Positions 22,254 to 29,846 of a stretch of 64,000 bases of DNA are shown one piece after another (the stretch's first letter is position 1; each line of letters opens with the position of its first letter). Source of the stretch: Acaudatibacter sp050729515 (lineage in GTDB: Bacteria > Pseudomonadota > Alphaproteobacteria > Caulobacterales > Caulobacteraceae); the NCBI GenBank assembly GCA_050729515.1, contig JBOHLG010000006.1, positions 62,001 through 126,000 on the forward strand. Direction: 5' to 3'. A program made the position numbers and the translations under genes. The notes under the pieces were generated by a model. The model saw nothing but the letters and a program-made list of their open reading frames with translations. It had not been told where the DNA came from and searched no databases.

Positions 22254-22700
22254 ATGAGCACCTTTTCACAGGGATCTCTGCCTTCCCGACGCATCGTCAA
22301 ACCGCCGCTGACGGCCGGCATCTTGCTCGCCGAAGGTTTCAAGTTGGCGTGCCGCTGGATTCTCGACCCACGCGGGAAGCTGGCCCCCGACAGGGCGGCG
22401 CCTGCTGGACCCGGTGTATACGCATTCTCGGTCGGGGGGCGGGTCTACTACGTCGGCAAGGCGGAGTCGGGGGTCCGCGGCCAGATCAACTCGTACCGCT
22501 GGCCCGGCTCCAGCCAACCGACCCGCCAACGTATGAAGCCGCTACTGATCGAACAACTCAGTCGTGGCGTCTCCATTGATGTCATGACCCAATGTTCGGC
22601 CAATCCCTCGTGGCGCGGGCAGCTGGCCGGCGGGGTGAAGGAACTGGAGGCGATCCTGATCGCCCGCCACGACCTTCCGTGGAACGTCCAGGGCGCCTGA
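22254..22700 (+). CDS. GIY-YIG-like nuclease family protein
   Basis: A 148-residue protein with GVY at 54-56 and YYVGKA from residue 65, the two strands that define the GIY-YIG fold. RGQINSYR follows, and a C-terminal KELEAILIARHDLPWN helix carries the probable metal-binding Glu. ATG 22254 is favoured by an AGGAGG ribosome binding site at 22242-22247. It stands 113 bases after the HNH pair and may be an accessory defence nuclease or an independent gene. Whether all catalytic residues are present cannot be judged without an alignment. Confidence 0.75.
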   Translation: MSTFSQGSLPSRRIVKPPLTAGILLAEGFKLACRWILDPRGKLAPDRAAPAGPGVYAFSVGGRVYYVGKAESGVRGQINSYRWPGSSQPTRQRMKPLLIEQLSRGVSIDVMTQCSANPSWRGQLAGGVKELEAILIARHDLPWNVQGA

Positions 22701-22779
22701 GCCCCTCCCTCCCAATATGCTTACGGCCGGGCGTTCGTGCCGGCCGCCCAGACTCCGCTTATCGCCGCGAAAGCACTGA

Positions 22780-22843
22780 CCCAGAAAAGCCTGGGCCCCG
22801 GCTCTCGGCCCGAAGGGCCTCGGCCGGGGTGAGCGGAGAGGGT
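22780..22843. repeat. Dispersed repeat, copy 1 (CTGGGCCCCGGCTCT family)
   Basis: The core CTGGGCCCCGGCTCT followed by GGCCGGGGTGAGCGGAG is shared with 23667-23755 and 23769-23860. Internal bases can form GC-rich hairpins. No coding role is seen. Confidence 0.8.
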
Positions 22844-22886
22844 GGGCGGTTCTCGCTCCCCGCACCTAAGGCGTCAGCGCCCAATG

Positions 22887-22955
22887 TCTCTGTGCGCGCC
22901 GCTTGAAGCATCGGCGGCGGAAGATCTTTGTGCGCGCCGCTCGAAGCATCGGCGG
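22887..22955. repeat. Pair of 31-bp direct repeats
   Basis: Copies at 22887-22917 and 22925-22955 (core GTGCGCGCCGCT, GAAGCATCGGCGG) match at 29 of 31 bases with a 7-base gap. They lie exactly where the VFINCPFD-family gene loses its conserved frame, so they mark a rearrangement junction. Confidence 0.85.
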
Positions 22956-22962
22956 ACGTCAT

Positions 22963-23202
22963 GTCGAGCTCGACCCGCGACACGTCATGGATGGAGAGAT
23001 CGCAGGCGCAGATGAGATCGAGGATCTTCTCGAAGCGCACCGCGGCGCTGTCGGAATAATCAAGCGCGCATCGGGGCAAGTAGCCGCAGGCCACGATGGT
23101 GAAACACATGGCGCGGAGGAGCGGCCGATACATCGAATCGAACGGGCAATTGATGAAGACGGAGCGGTCGTGCGGCGGCCTACTTGCCGCCGGCGAGGGC
23201 AT
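22963..23202 (-). pseudogene. VFINCPFD-family gene, 3'-truncated
   Basis: The first 80 codons read SVFINCPFDSMYRPLLRAM, then CGYLPRCALDYSD, RFEKILDLICACDLSIHDVSRVELD. I know this start from a family of about 150-200-residue proteins with a Rossmann-like, TIR- or nucleoside-deoxyribosyltransferase-like look, often near defence genes; that fold assignment is an inference. Members normally continue with a proline- and glycine-rich PFELGLFLG-like segment. Here the frame instead enters the 31-bp repeats and a dispersed repeat, ending at 22759 with unrelated residues. The gene is probably inactive. Its start overlaps the small upstream gene by 23 bases. Confidence 0.65.
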
Positions 23203-23362
23203 CAGCGTGCTTGGCCAGGGCCTTGTCGAGCGCCTGCTGCAGCTTGGAGAGCGGCGTCCTCGGCGGGGTCGCAGGCGTCTGCAGCTTCACGCCGCGGTAG
23301 TGCAAGCTCGGCGCATGACGGCGCTTCCTGGGACGCTCGGAGCTGGCGGTTTGGCCGTACAT
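23180..23362 (-). CDS. Small basic protein upstream of the VFINCPFD gene
   Basis: A 60-residue product from ATG 23362 reads RPRKRRHAPSLHYRGVKLQTPATPP and then SKLQQALDKALAKHADALAGGK. It has a basic N-terminus and an amphipathic C-terminal helix. Its overlap with the next gene suggests a two-gene unit. I do not recognise a named family. The reading frame extends further upstream but becomes low-complexity. Confidence 0.45.
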   Translation of the reverse strand: MYGQTASSERPRKRRHAPSLHYRGVKLQTPATPPRTPLSKLQQALDKALAKHADALAGGK

Positions 23363-23666
23363 GCGAGGAAATATGCTCCGCGACGGTGAACGGTTCAATG
23401 ATGAGCAGCTGAGTTTCGCTGGCGTCAGGCCAGGCATCGATGATGATGAGCGAGCGGCGAGGCTGGCTCGCGTTGTCCGCTTCTCACGCGTTCAAGGGTC
23501 GCCGGAACGGGTTCCTGCGCGCGCCGCTCTTCTGGGCGGTCGGGCCTGGCGGGGTGAACCGAGCGTTCCGCGTCGGCTATGAGGGCGAGATGGTGAGGCT
23601 CGAAGGGGCCGGGATCAAGGCCCTCGCGTATCCCGGGCCGACGGGGCCGGATAATCCTTCTATCCG

Positions 23667-23755
23667 CTCATTCCCGCGAGAGGGGGAGCCAGAGCCGAAA
23701 CTCTGGGCCCCGGCTCTCCGCCTCCGGCTCCGGCCAGGGTGAGCGGAGGGGTGGG
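23667..23755. repeat. Dispersed repeat, copy 2 (CTGGGCCCCGGCTCT family)
   Basis: Shares TTCCCGCGAGAG-like left part, CTGGGCCCCGGCTCTCCGCC and the right end GAGCGGAGGGGTGGG with the adjacent copy at 23769-23860. Confidence 0.85.
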
Positions 23756-23768
23756 TCTCCATGTCCGC

Positions 23769-23860
23769 CCGTTCTCGCGAAAGCGGGGAGTCACGAAACC
23801 CGAAACCCTGGGCCCCGGCTCTCCGCCTCCGGCTCCGGTCGGGGGGAGCGGAGGGGTGGG
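23769..23860. repeat. Dispersed repeat, copy 3 (CTGGGCCCCGGCTCT family)
   Basis: A near-tandem copy of 23667-23755, separated by 13 bases. The right end GAGCGGAGGGGTGGG is identical. Confidence 0.85.
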
Positions 23861-23993
23861 CTTGGCCCCTGCCCATGCCTCGCGCGGAAGGGTCAGCGCC
23901 CCTTCCCCCGCCCCCTCCACCACTTCGTGGTTCCCCTCCCCCAGAGGAGGAGGAGAATAGAGCGCTCTCTTCCCCCGCGTGTGCGCCCCCCCT

Positions 23994-24848
23994 TCAGGCC
24001 AGGCGCCAGGCGGGGCCGTCTCTCACGACCTTGCCGGCGGTCGGGGCGGCGAAGTGGGTTCCGATGAAGAGGACGCCGTCGCGCTCGGCCTGCTCGAGGA
24101 GCGCCCTGCGGGTGATGCGCGAGGCTGCGGGATCGGTGTCGAACCACGGCGACCAGTCCGGATGAGCCATCTGGCAGGGGTGGTGGAGCGCATCGCCGCT
24201 GATGATCGCCTTTCGACCCTCGCTCTCGATGACGACGCTGACGTGGCCGGGCGTGTGTCCTGGCGTCGGCATGAGGCGGACTTCGGCGGAGAGCACGTGG
24301 TCGGGCTCGACGAGCTCGGCGAGGCCGGCCGCCAGGATCGGGGCGACGCTGTCGTCCAGAATGATCTGCTGCTCCTCGCCCCCTTCGGCCTTCCAGTATT
24401 CGAATTCCTTGCGGCCGATCAGATAACGGGCGTTGGGAAAGGTCGGAACCCACCGATCGGCCTCGAGCATGGTGTTCCAGCCGACATGATCGACGTGCAG
24501 ATGGGTGCAAATCACCGCCTCGACGCTTTCCCTGGCCCACCCGGCCTCGGCGAGTTCGGCGAGGAAGGCAGTGGAAAGCGATCGCCCGGCGAGGAGGCTC
24601 CTTGGCCGGTCGTTGCCGACGCAGGTGTCGACGATGAGACGCAGGCCAGGCGCGTCGACGAGCAGGGCGTGAATGGAGAGCCGAAGCGCGCCGGCCTCGT
24701 CCACGAAGTCGGGGAAGAGCCAAGCATGGCCATGAAGGGCCTGGGGCGAGGCTTCCTTCAGAAATGGGCGGCGCTCGTCGTAGGGGACGGGGAGTTCGAT
24801 CTCGACGAGCCGCGAAATCCTCACCGCTCCGACGCGCCATTCGAGCAT
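23994..24848 (-). CDS. MBL-fold metallo-hydrolase
   Basis: A 284-residue metallo-beta-lactamase-fold hydrolase. The dizinc motif is CTHLHVDHVGW, followed by PTPGHTPGHVSVV, the bridging SGDALHHP and the final GTHFAAPTAGKV histidine. There is no signal peptide, so it is cytoplasmic. The layout suits lactonase-like (AHL or lactone) and related hydrolases, but the substrate cannot be read from the sequence. It stands alone between repeat-rich stretches. Confidence 0.9.
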   Translation of the reverse strand: MLEWRVGAVRISRLVEIELPVPYDERRPFLKEASPQALHGHAWLFPDFVDEAGALRLSIHALLVDAPGLRLIVDTCVGNDRPRSLLAGRSLSTAFLAELAEAGWARESVEAVICTHLHVDHVGWNTMLEADRWVPTFPNARYLIGRKEFEYWKAEGGEEQQIILDDSVAPILAAGLAELVEPDHVLSAEVRLMPTPGHTPGHVSVVIESEGRKAIISGDALHHPCQMAHPDWSPWFDTDPAASRITRRALLEQAERDGVLFIGTHFAAPTAGKVVRDGPAWRLA

Positions 24849-25253
24849 CGGGGAGGCTTACACCGATCGTGGAGGGCGGCGCCACCCCATCCCCAGCTCG
24901 GGCCGGCGGCTCGGGCGTTCGTCGCTGGAATCGCCACCCTGCGCTCTTTCACCCTCCCCACCCCCGCCCCGGCGAAGCCGGTCCCTTCGGGCGCGTTGGC
25001 GAGCATGGGTCGCCGACACAAGGTCGGCGATGACGGTAGTGTGGAGGTGGGAGCCCTTAGGACAAGAGGTACGTCATCAAGGATTTCCCTTCTCCCTCTT
25101 GTGGGAGAAGGTGGCGCGAAGCGCCGGATGAGGGGTCTCACTGAACCCTCTGAGCCGCGGCTACACAGAGGGGGAGAGAGCCTTCAACCCCTCACCCCGG
25201 TCCTTCGGACCGACCCTCTCCCGCAAGGGGCGAGGGTCGCTTACCGGCTGGCT
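24849..25253. repeat. Intergenic stretch with palindromic dispersed repeats
   Basis: About 405 bases without a gene. It contains hairpin-forming blocks such as CTCCCTCTTGTGGGAG, GGCGCGAAGCGCC and GGTCCTTCGGACC, of the kind dispersed in many alphaproteobacterial genomes. The right edge is CTCTAGAG at 25252-25259, where the TAG stop of the next minus-strand gene lies. Confidence 0.6.
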
Positions 25254-26171
25254 CTAGAGCTCGATCAGCACGCCTGGTTGGGTTCGGTCGAGCGTGAAAG
25301 CGGCGGGAAGGATCGGACGGTACGGCTTCTTGCGCCTCCAGGTCTTGGCGGCGCGCGCGAGAGCGAGCTTGGCGAGGGCCGTCGGCCCCAGGCGCTCCTG
25401 CACGCGGGGCCGAACGCCCAGTTTCGTGCGCAGCAGTCCGTTCGACCACAGGATGTTGGCGCGCAGCGCGGCCGCGGGCGTCATGAATTCCATCGAGAGC
25501 GACACATTGACCATGGGACCGTTGGTGACACGGTGCGGGACGTTCTGGGCCCAGGTGACCATGTCGCCCGCCTTGAGCGTCATTTCATGGGACGCGGCTT
25601 CCCATTCGTCGGCGTAGGGGAATTGGCCCTCGGCCTCCTGGCGAACGAAGCGCTCGATCTGTTCGTCGCGGACGAAGGGCTCGCGCCGGGGATAGAACCA
25701 GATGCGCTTTTCGCCACGGATCTGCCAAAGGGAAGAGAGCGGCACATCGAGGTGGTAGAAAACCATCGCGCCTGGGGACGAGATCAGAAGACCAAGATCG
25801 GGTCGAAAGACTCTCAGACCCGGGACGTGCGCTTCCTTGTCCTCGATGATCTCCTCACGGAGTTCGGCGAACTCGGGGAGAAACTCGTCGGCATTGCGGA
25901 TGTTGAGCCACAACCGCCCACGCCTCACCGCCTCCAGGAGTTCTTCACCGCTGAAGTGGGCGGCCTCGCCGCGACGCCAGGAGGTCCAGTCGGCGAGATC
26001 GGCGCCCATGGTGAAAATCCCGAGTCGATGGCGAGGATAGCGGTCGAGAATTTCGGCCAGCGACGTTTCGGAAAAGACCGGACGCTCGGCGAGGTCGTGT
26101 CGGAAGCGAAGCGTGCATCGGCCAAAGCCGGCGGCCTTCTCCACCGTCCAATCGGAAATCGGATGGCTCAT
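25254..26171 (-). CDS. JmjC/cupin-like protein
   Basis: The 305-residue protein contains YHLDVPLSSLWQIRGEKRIWFYP, with an HxD iron-binding pair, and later NVPHRVTNG for the third His. This is the pattern of JmjC/cupin_8 2-oxoglutarate-dependent oxygenases. The upstream IFTMGADLADWTSWRRG is a typical surrounding element. The target could be a protein or small molecule. Its ATG overlaps the stop of the upstream acetyltransferase-like gene by 4 bases, so the two are coupled and probably act together on a surface polymer or peptide; that link is an inference. Confidence 0.75.
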   Translation of the reverse strand: MSHPISDWTVEKAAGFGRCTLRFRHDLAERPVFSETSLAEILDRYPRHRLGIFTMGADLADWTSWRRGEAAHFSGEELLEAVRRGRLWLNIRNADEFLPEFAELREEIIEDKEAHVPGLRVFRPDLGLLISSPGAMVFYHLDVPLSSLWQIRGEKRIWFYPRREPFVRDEQIERFVRQEAEGQFPYADEWEAASHEMTLKAGDMVTWAQNVPHRVTNGPMVNVSLSMEFMTPAAALRANILWSNGLLRTKLGVRPRVQERLGPTALAKLALARAAKTWRRKKPYRPILPAAFTLDRTQPGVLIEL

Positions 26172-27352
26172 GGGCGGCTCTCCTCGCCGAGAACGTGCGA
26201 AATGCGTTCCTCCAGATTCGGCTTTCGGCTCGCCGATCGGCGTTCGAGCGCGGCGACTGCGCCAAGAAGACCCGCCACGCGCCCAGGAAGGGTCAGCTCG
26301 GTCTGGGCGATCTGATCGAGCCTTCGACGCAACCGCGCGGCCAGGGGATTGGTCGCCAGACCCGGCAGGAGCCAGAGGTTCTCGCGGCTGCGCGCAGAGC
26401 GCCCCGAGGCTCCGCGCGTGGAGGCCAATCCCTCGGACACCGTGACGGAGTCGTTGGCGAAGAACCCCTTCCAGTGGCCGAAGCCCGGGCCGAGGTCATA
26501 GGTTCGCAGCTTCAGGGTCCTCATCGCCTGGATGGCCATCCATTGGTGCACCGAGCCGGGCGAATAGGCTTCCAGGTCGGGGCTCGATGCTCCGATCCAG
26601 GGATGAAAATGACCAGACGACTTGACCCCGAAGTGCGCGGCGACCTGACGGCCGCCCGCGAAGAGACTGAGGACCAGGCCTTCCAGCGGCGGCTCGCCGA
26701 TCAGCAGCTTGCGCAGCAGTCCTCTCGTCCACTCCGCGGCGAGGAAGTCCTGGACCCCGGTCCGCCGGATCTGTGCGGTCTTCCAGTCCAGGAGCTCTTC
26801 GAAGAAGGCGCTCTGGCGATGGGCGAGGAGTCTCAAGGGACCGATCTCGCGAGCGAGCTTGTGGCTGTATCGTCGAAAGTTCCTGTGCCGGTTGCGGCTG
26901 GCGGTCGTCAGCTTCTCGGCGTAGCCGTCCTCGCCCTCGAGGAGGATCACCCGATAGCCCTGGGCGCTCGCTTCGACGTCGCTGCCGAACACCCCGAAAG
27001 GATCGATGAGAGCGGTGAATCGGAAGGCGGAGAGCCGCGCGCCGGAAAGGATCGCTTCGCCATCGAGCCGTTCATCGGCTGCGGTGACGACGCCATGGTA
27101 GTCCGAGAGCGGCGCTCCGATGGGCCGGGCGAAGCCAGAGGGACGCCGATGATGGGGGAAGAACCCGATCGGGCCTCCGCCGCGGTGGATCACCGCGACC
27201 CTGGCGTCGTCTCTCATCGTCCCCACCGCGCGAGCGAAATGGGGTCCCATGAGCGGGCTCGAGAATACCGGCGTCGCCGACTGCATCGCCGACCACGCTT
27301 CAATCTCGTCGGAACTCAGCTCCGAGGGATGGATGACGCGGAATTCCAGCAT
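26168..27352 (-). CDS. CelD/BcsL-type GNAT acetyltransferase
   Basis: A 394-residue double-GNAT protein of the Acetyltransf_6 (CelD/BcsL, FemAB-like) type. Visible family features are ARVAVIHRGGGPIGFFPHHRR, ASRNRHRNFRRYSHKLARE, FAGGRQVAAHFGVKSSGHFHPWIGA and YDLGPGFGHWK. Members are linked to exopolysaccharide or cell-surface acylation. ATG at 27352 starts MLEFRVIHPSEL; an upstream start at 27367 is possible. It forms a coupled pair with the JmjC-like gene downstream. Confidence 0.85.
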   Translation of the reverse strand: MLEFRVIHPSELSSDEIEAWSAMQSATPVFSSPLMGPHFARAVGTMRDDARVAVIHRGGGPIGFFPHHRRPSGFARPIGAPLSDYHGVVTAADERLDGEAILSGARLSAFRFTALIDPFGVFGSDVEASAQGYRVILLEGEDGYAEKLTTASRNRHRNFRRYSHKLAREIGPLRLLAHRQSAFFEELLDWKTAQIRRTGVQDFLAAEWTRGLLRKLLIGEPPLEGLVLSLFAGGRQVAAHFGVKSSGHFHPWIGASSPDLEAYSPGSVHQWMAIQAMRTLKLRTYDLGPGFGHWKGFFANDSVTVSEGLASTRGASGRSARSRENLWLLPGLATNPLAARLRRRLDQIAQTELTLPGRVAGLLGAVAALERRSASRKPNLEERISHVLGEESRP

Positions 27353-27442
27353 TGCGAAGCGCTCCACTCCGGGATTCCCGGATGGGGGCCGCGCAAGTCC
27401 CAGGCCAGCAATTCACATTTCGTTAACCAGCCGCGATCGGCC

Positions 27443-27871
27443 TCACTTGCCGGACAGCACCTGGCCGCGGATCTCCCCTCCGGGGTTCTGAGCGGTGTGG
27501 ACGTTGACGTACCAGTCGCCGGCCCGGAGCTGGCGCTCCTGGCTGGCAGTGATCTTGGCCGAACCCGAGATCGGGCTGGCGAGAGGCCCGGTGAGGGGAA
27601 CCTGGACGCCGGCGGCCTTTCCGGGCTTGGCTGGCCCATGGAAGTGGGCGGCGGTGGGCGGTCCGCTCAGGCCCTGGTAGGTCACTTTCCAGGAGAGCAT
27701 CCGGTCGGCGGTGTTGAGATCGACCGTCGCCGTGCCGGTCCCCGCGGAGGTCGTGGGCGGAGTCTCCTGGGCGGCGGTGAGGTTGGCGTGGAAGTGGAGC
27801 GTGGCGGCGGCCGCCGATCCCGCCAAGGCGAGAGCGAACGCGGCCGCGGCAGCGCAAAGAAGTGGGCGCAT
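27443..27871 (-). CDS. CHRD domain protein, secreted
   Basis: A 142-residue protein with a signal peptide (MRPLLCAAAAAFALALAGSAAAA) and one CHRD (chordin-like) domain: FHANLTAAQETPPT, GTATVDLN, SWKVTYQGLSG, AAHFHGPA and WYVNVHTAQNPGGEIRGQV. CHRD proteins are periplasmic or extracellular beta proteins of unclear function. The gene is divergent from the FAD oxidoreductase at 27983. Confidence 0.92.
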   Translation of the reverse strand: MRPLLCAAAAAFALALAGSAAAATLHFHANLTAAQETPPTTSAGTGTATVDLNTADRMLSWKVTYQGLSGPPTAAHFHGPAKPGKAAGVQVPLTGPLASPISGSAKITASQERQLRAGDWYVNVHTAQNPGGEIRGQVLSGK

Positions 27872-27982
27872 GATTGAAATTCTCCCGTTGGGATTGGAAC
27901 CCACGCTGTCAACAGCCAAGTTGGCCGCAGAGTTCCCGCGCAGGTTGAATCGAACGCACAAGCCTTTGCTCGCGACCGGCGG

Positions 27983-29599
27983 ATGAGCGAAACCGACGTC
28001 GTCATCATCGGCGGCGGGCATAACGGGCTCGTCTGCGCCTTCTACCTCGCCTCGGCCGGGCTGAAGGTCGCCGTCTTCGAGCGCAACGCCGAGGTGGGCG
28101 GGGCGGCGGTCACCGAGACCTTCCATCCGGGATTTCGAAATTCGGCGGCGAGCTACGCGGTCTCTCTGCTCCACTCCAAGGTCATTTCGGACATGGAGCT
28201 CTCCAGGCACGGGCTGACCATCGTCGAGCGGAAAATGTCGAACTTCCTGCCTCTGGATGATCGAAGAAGCCTCGCGATGGGGCCCGGACTGACAAAGGCG
28301 GCAGTGGCGAAGTTTTCGCAGGCCGATGCCGAGCGGCTGGAGGCCTATGGCGAGAGGCTGGAGGCGGTCGCCCGGTTCGTCCGCGGCCTCTTGCTTCAAT
28401 CCCCGCCGAGTTTCGCGGGGCGATCGCGCCTTTCGGGCGTGCGCGATCTTGTGACGACCGGACGGATGGCGAGGAAGGCGGCCGCTCTGGACCTGATCGC
28501 CCGTCGCGATCTGGCGGCGCTCTTCTCCCAGTCGGCCGGCCATTGGCTGGACGGCTGGTTCGAGAGCGATCCGATCAAGGCGGCGTTCGGATTCGACGGG
28601 ATCGTGGGGACCTACGCCAGCCCCTACGCCGCTGGAACAGCCTATGTCCTGCTCCACCACGTCCTTGGGGAGGTGAACGGCAGGAAAGGGCTGTGGGGCC
28701 ACGCCATCGGCGGCATGGGCGCGATCACCCAGGCCATGTCGGCGGCTTGCCTCGAGAAGGGCGTGGCTCTCCGCACGAACGAAGACGTGCAGGAAGTCAT
28801 TGTCGAAAAGGGGCGGGCGGTCGGCATCGCCACCTCACGCGGGGAGCGGGTCGCCGCGAGGCTGGTCGTCTCGAACCTAAATCCGAGGCTGCTCTTCGAG
28901 AGGCTCGTGGATCCGGGCGAGTTGAGCGCCGACTTCCGGGAGAGAATCCGTCGGTATCGCTGCGGGTCGGGCGTCTTCCGCATGAACCTCGCGCTTTCCG
29001 AGGCCCCGCGCTTCGCGTGCTTGCCTGAAGCGGGCGACCACCTGACGGCGGGGATCATCATCGCCCCATCTCTCGCCTACATGGATCGCGCCTGGAGCGA
29101 AGCCCATCAATTCGGCTGGTCGCGCGCGCCGATCATCGAAATGCTGATTCCATCGACCCTGGACGAGACTCTCGCGCCCAGAGGCGCGCACGTCGCCAGC
29201 CTCTTCTGCCAGCACGCCGCGCCGGACCTGCCCGGCGGCGAGACCTGGGACCTTCATCGCGAGGAGGTCGCCGATCTGATGATCGCCACGGTCGAGGCCC
29301 TGGCGCCGGGCTTCGCCCGTTCGGTGGTCGCTCGCTCCGTCTTGAGCCCCCTCGACCTCGAGCGTCGTTTCGGGCTCGTGGCGGGAGACATCTTTCATGG
29401 CCAAATGAGCCTGGACCAACTCTTCAGCGCCAGGCCGGTGCTCGGCCACGGAGACTATCGGGCCCCGATCCGAAACCTCTACATGTGCGGGGCCGGGGCC
29501 CATCCCGGCGGAGGGGTCAGCGGGGCGCCTGGCCACAACGCCGCCGCGGCGATCATCGCCGATGTTCGCCGAAAGGCGCGCTTTGCGGCGAGGCGATAG
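27983..29599 (+). CDS. FAD-dependent oxidoreductase, CrtI/PYROXD2-like
   Basis: The 538-residue protein opens with a dinucleotide-binding motif (DVVIIGGGHNGLVCAFYLASAG) and FERNAEVGGAAVTE, then SYAVSLLHSKVI. The C-terminal FAD motif is NLYMCGAGAHPGGGVSGAPGHN. This is the phytoene desaturase superfamily, and the extended form resembles PYROXD2-like proteins. No carotenoid genes are nearby, so a carotenoid role is not supported. ATG 27983 gives the expected N-terminus. Confidence 0.88.
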   Translation: MSETDVVIIGGGHNGLVCAFYLASAGLKVAVFERNAEVGGAAVTETFHPGFRNSAASYAVSLLHSKVISDMELSRHGLTIVERKMSNFLPLDDRRSLAMGPGLTKAAVAKFSQADAERLEAYGERLEAVARFVRGLLLQSPPSFAGRSRLSGVRDLVTTGRMARKAAALDLIARRDLAALFSQSAGHWLDGWFESDPIKAAFGFDGIVGTYASPYAAGTAYVLLHHVLGEVNGRKGLWGHAIGGMGAITQAMSAACLEKGVALRTNEDVQEVIVEKGRAVGIATSRGERVAARLVVSNLNPRLLFERLVDPGELSADFRERIRRYRCGSGVFRMNLALSEAPRFACLPEAGDHLTAGIIIAPSLAYMDRAWSEAHQFGWSRAPIIEMLIPSTLDETLAPRGAHVASLFCQHAAPDLPGGETWDLHREEVADLMIATVEALAPGFARSVVARSVLSPLDLERRFGLVAGDIFHGQMSLDQLFSARPVLGHGDYRAPIRNLYMCGAGAHPGGGVSGAPGHNAAAAIIADVRRKARFAARR

Positions 29600-29741
29600 A
29601 GCGCGAGCGCTCTCGCGCATGACCTCTTTTGGCCGAATTCCGATTCCCCCTTTTTCCGTCATCGACCGGCTCGACCGGCCGATCCATGCACTCGGACCCT
29701 CGGAGCCGCTTGCGCAAGCCGGCCCGCCGCGGAGACCATGG

Positions 29742-29766
29742 ACCCGCCGGTCTTGCGCCGGCGGGT
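29742..29766. terminator. Hairpin between convergent genes
   Basis: ACCCGCCGG (29742-29750) and CCGGCGGGT (29758-29766) form a perfect 9-bp stem with a 7-base loop between two convergent genes. A further palindrome, GCTTGCGCAAGC, lies just before it. No strong T-run is seen. Confidence 0.5.
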
Positions 29767-29846
29767 GACGACTAAGGAAGGTGGTCTGAAGAGCGCCGCA
29801 TCCCCTCGCCAACTCCGGCTATGCTTCCGTCCAATCGAGTCCCGCT

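Larger units (their letters stand above)
23363..23993. other. Repeat-rich stretch without a clear gene
   Basis: About 630 bases. Two copies of the CTGGGCCCCGGCTCT repeat (23667-23860) and a CCCCTCC-rich hairpin repeat (about 23905-23990) fill the right half. In the left half, one minus-strand frame reads SLIIIDAWPDASETQLLIIEP near 23390-23460. It looks protein-like but has no start or extended frame and may be the debris of a lost gene. Confidence 0.5.

Noticed and set aside
23390..23460. Minus-strand protein-like stretch (LIIIDAWPDASETQLL)
   Set aside because: It is too short, without a start codon, and overlaps another plausible small gene in a different frame; kept only as possible debris.
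23440..23742. Plus-strand frame of 100 codons beside the truncated gene
   Set aside because: Its second half is encoded by a dispersed repeat and the first half resembles no family.
27983..29599. Carotenoid desaturase
   Set aside because: The superfamily fits, but no carotenoid genes are near and the sequence resembles PYROXD2-like oxidoreductases more.
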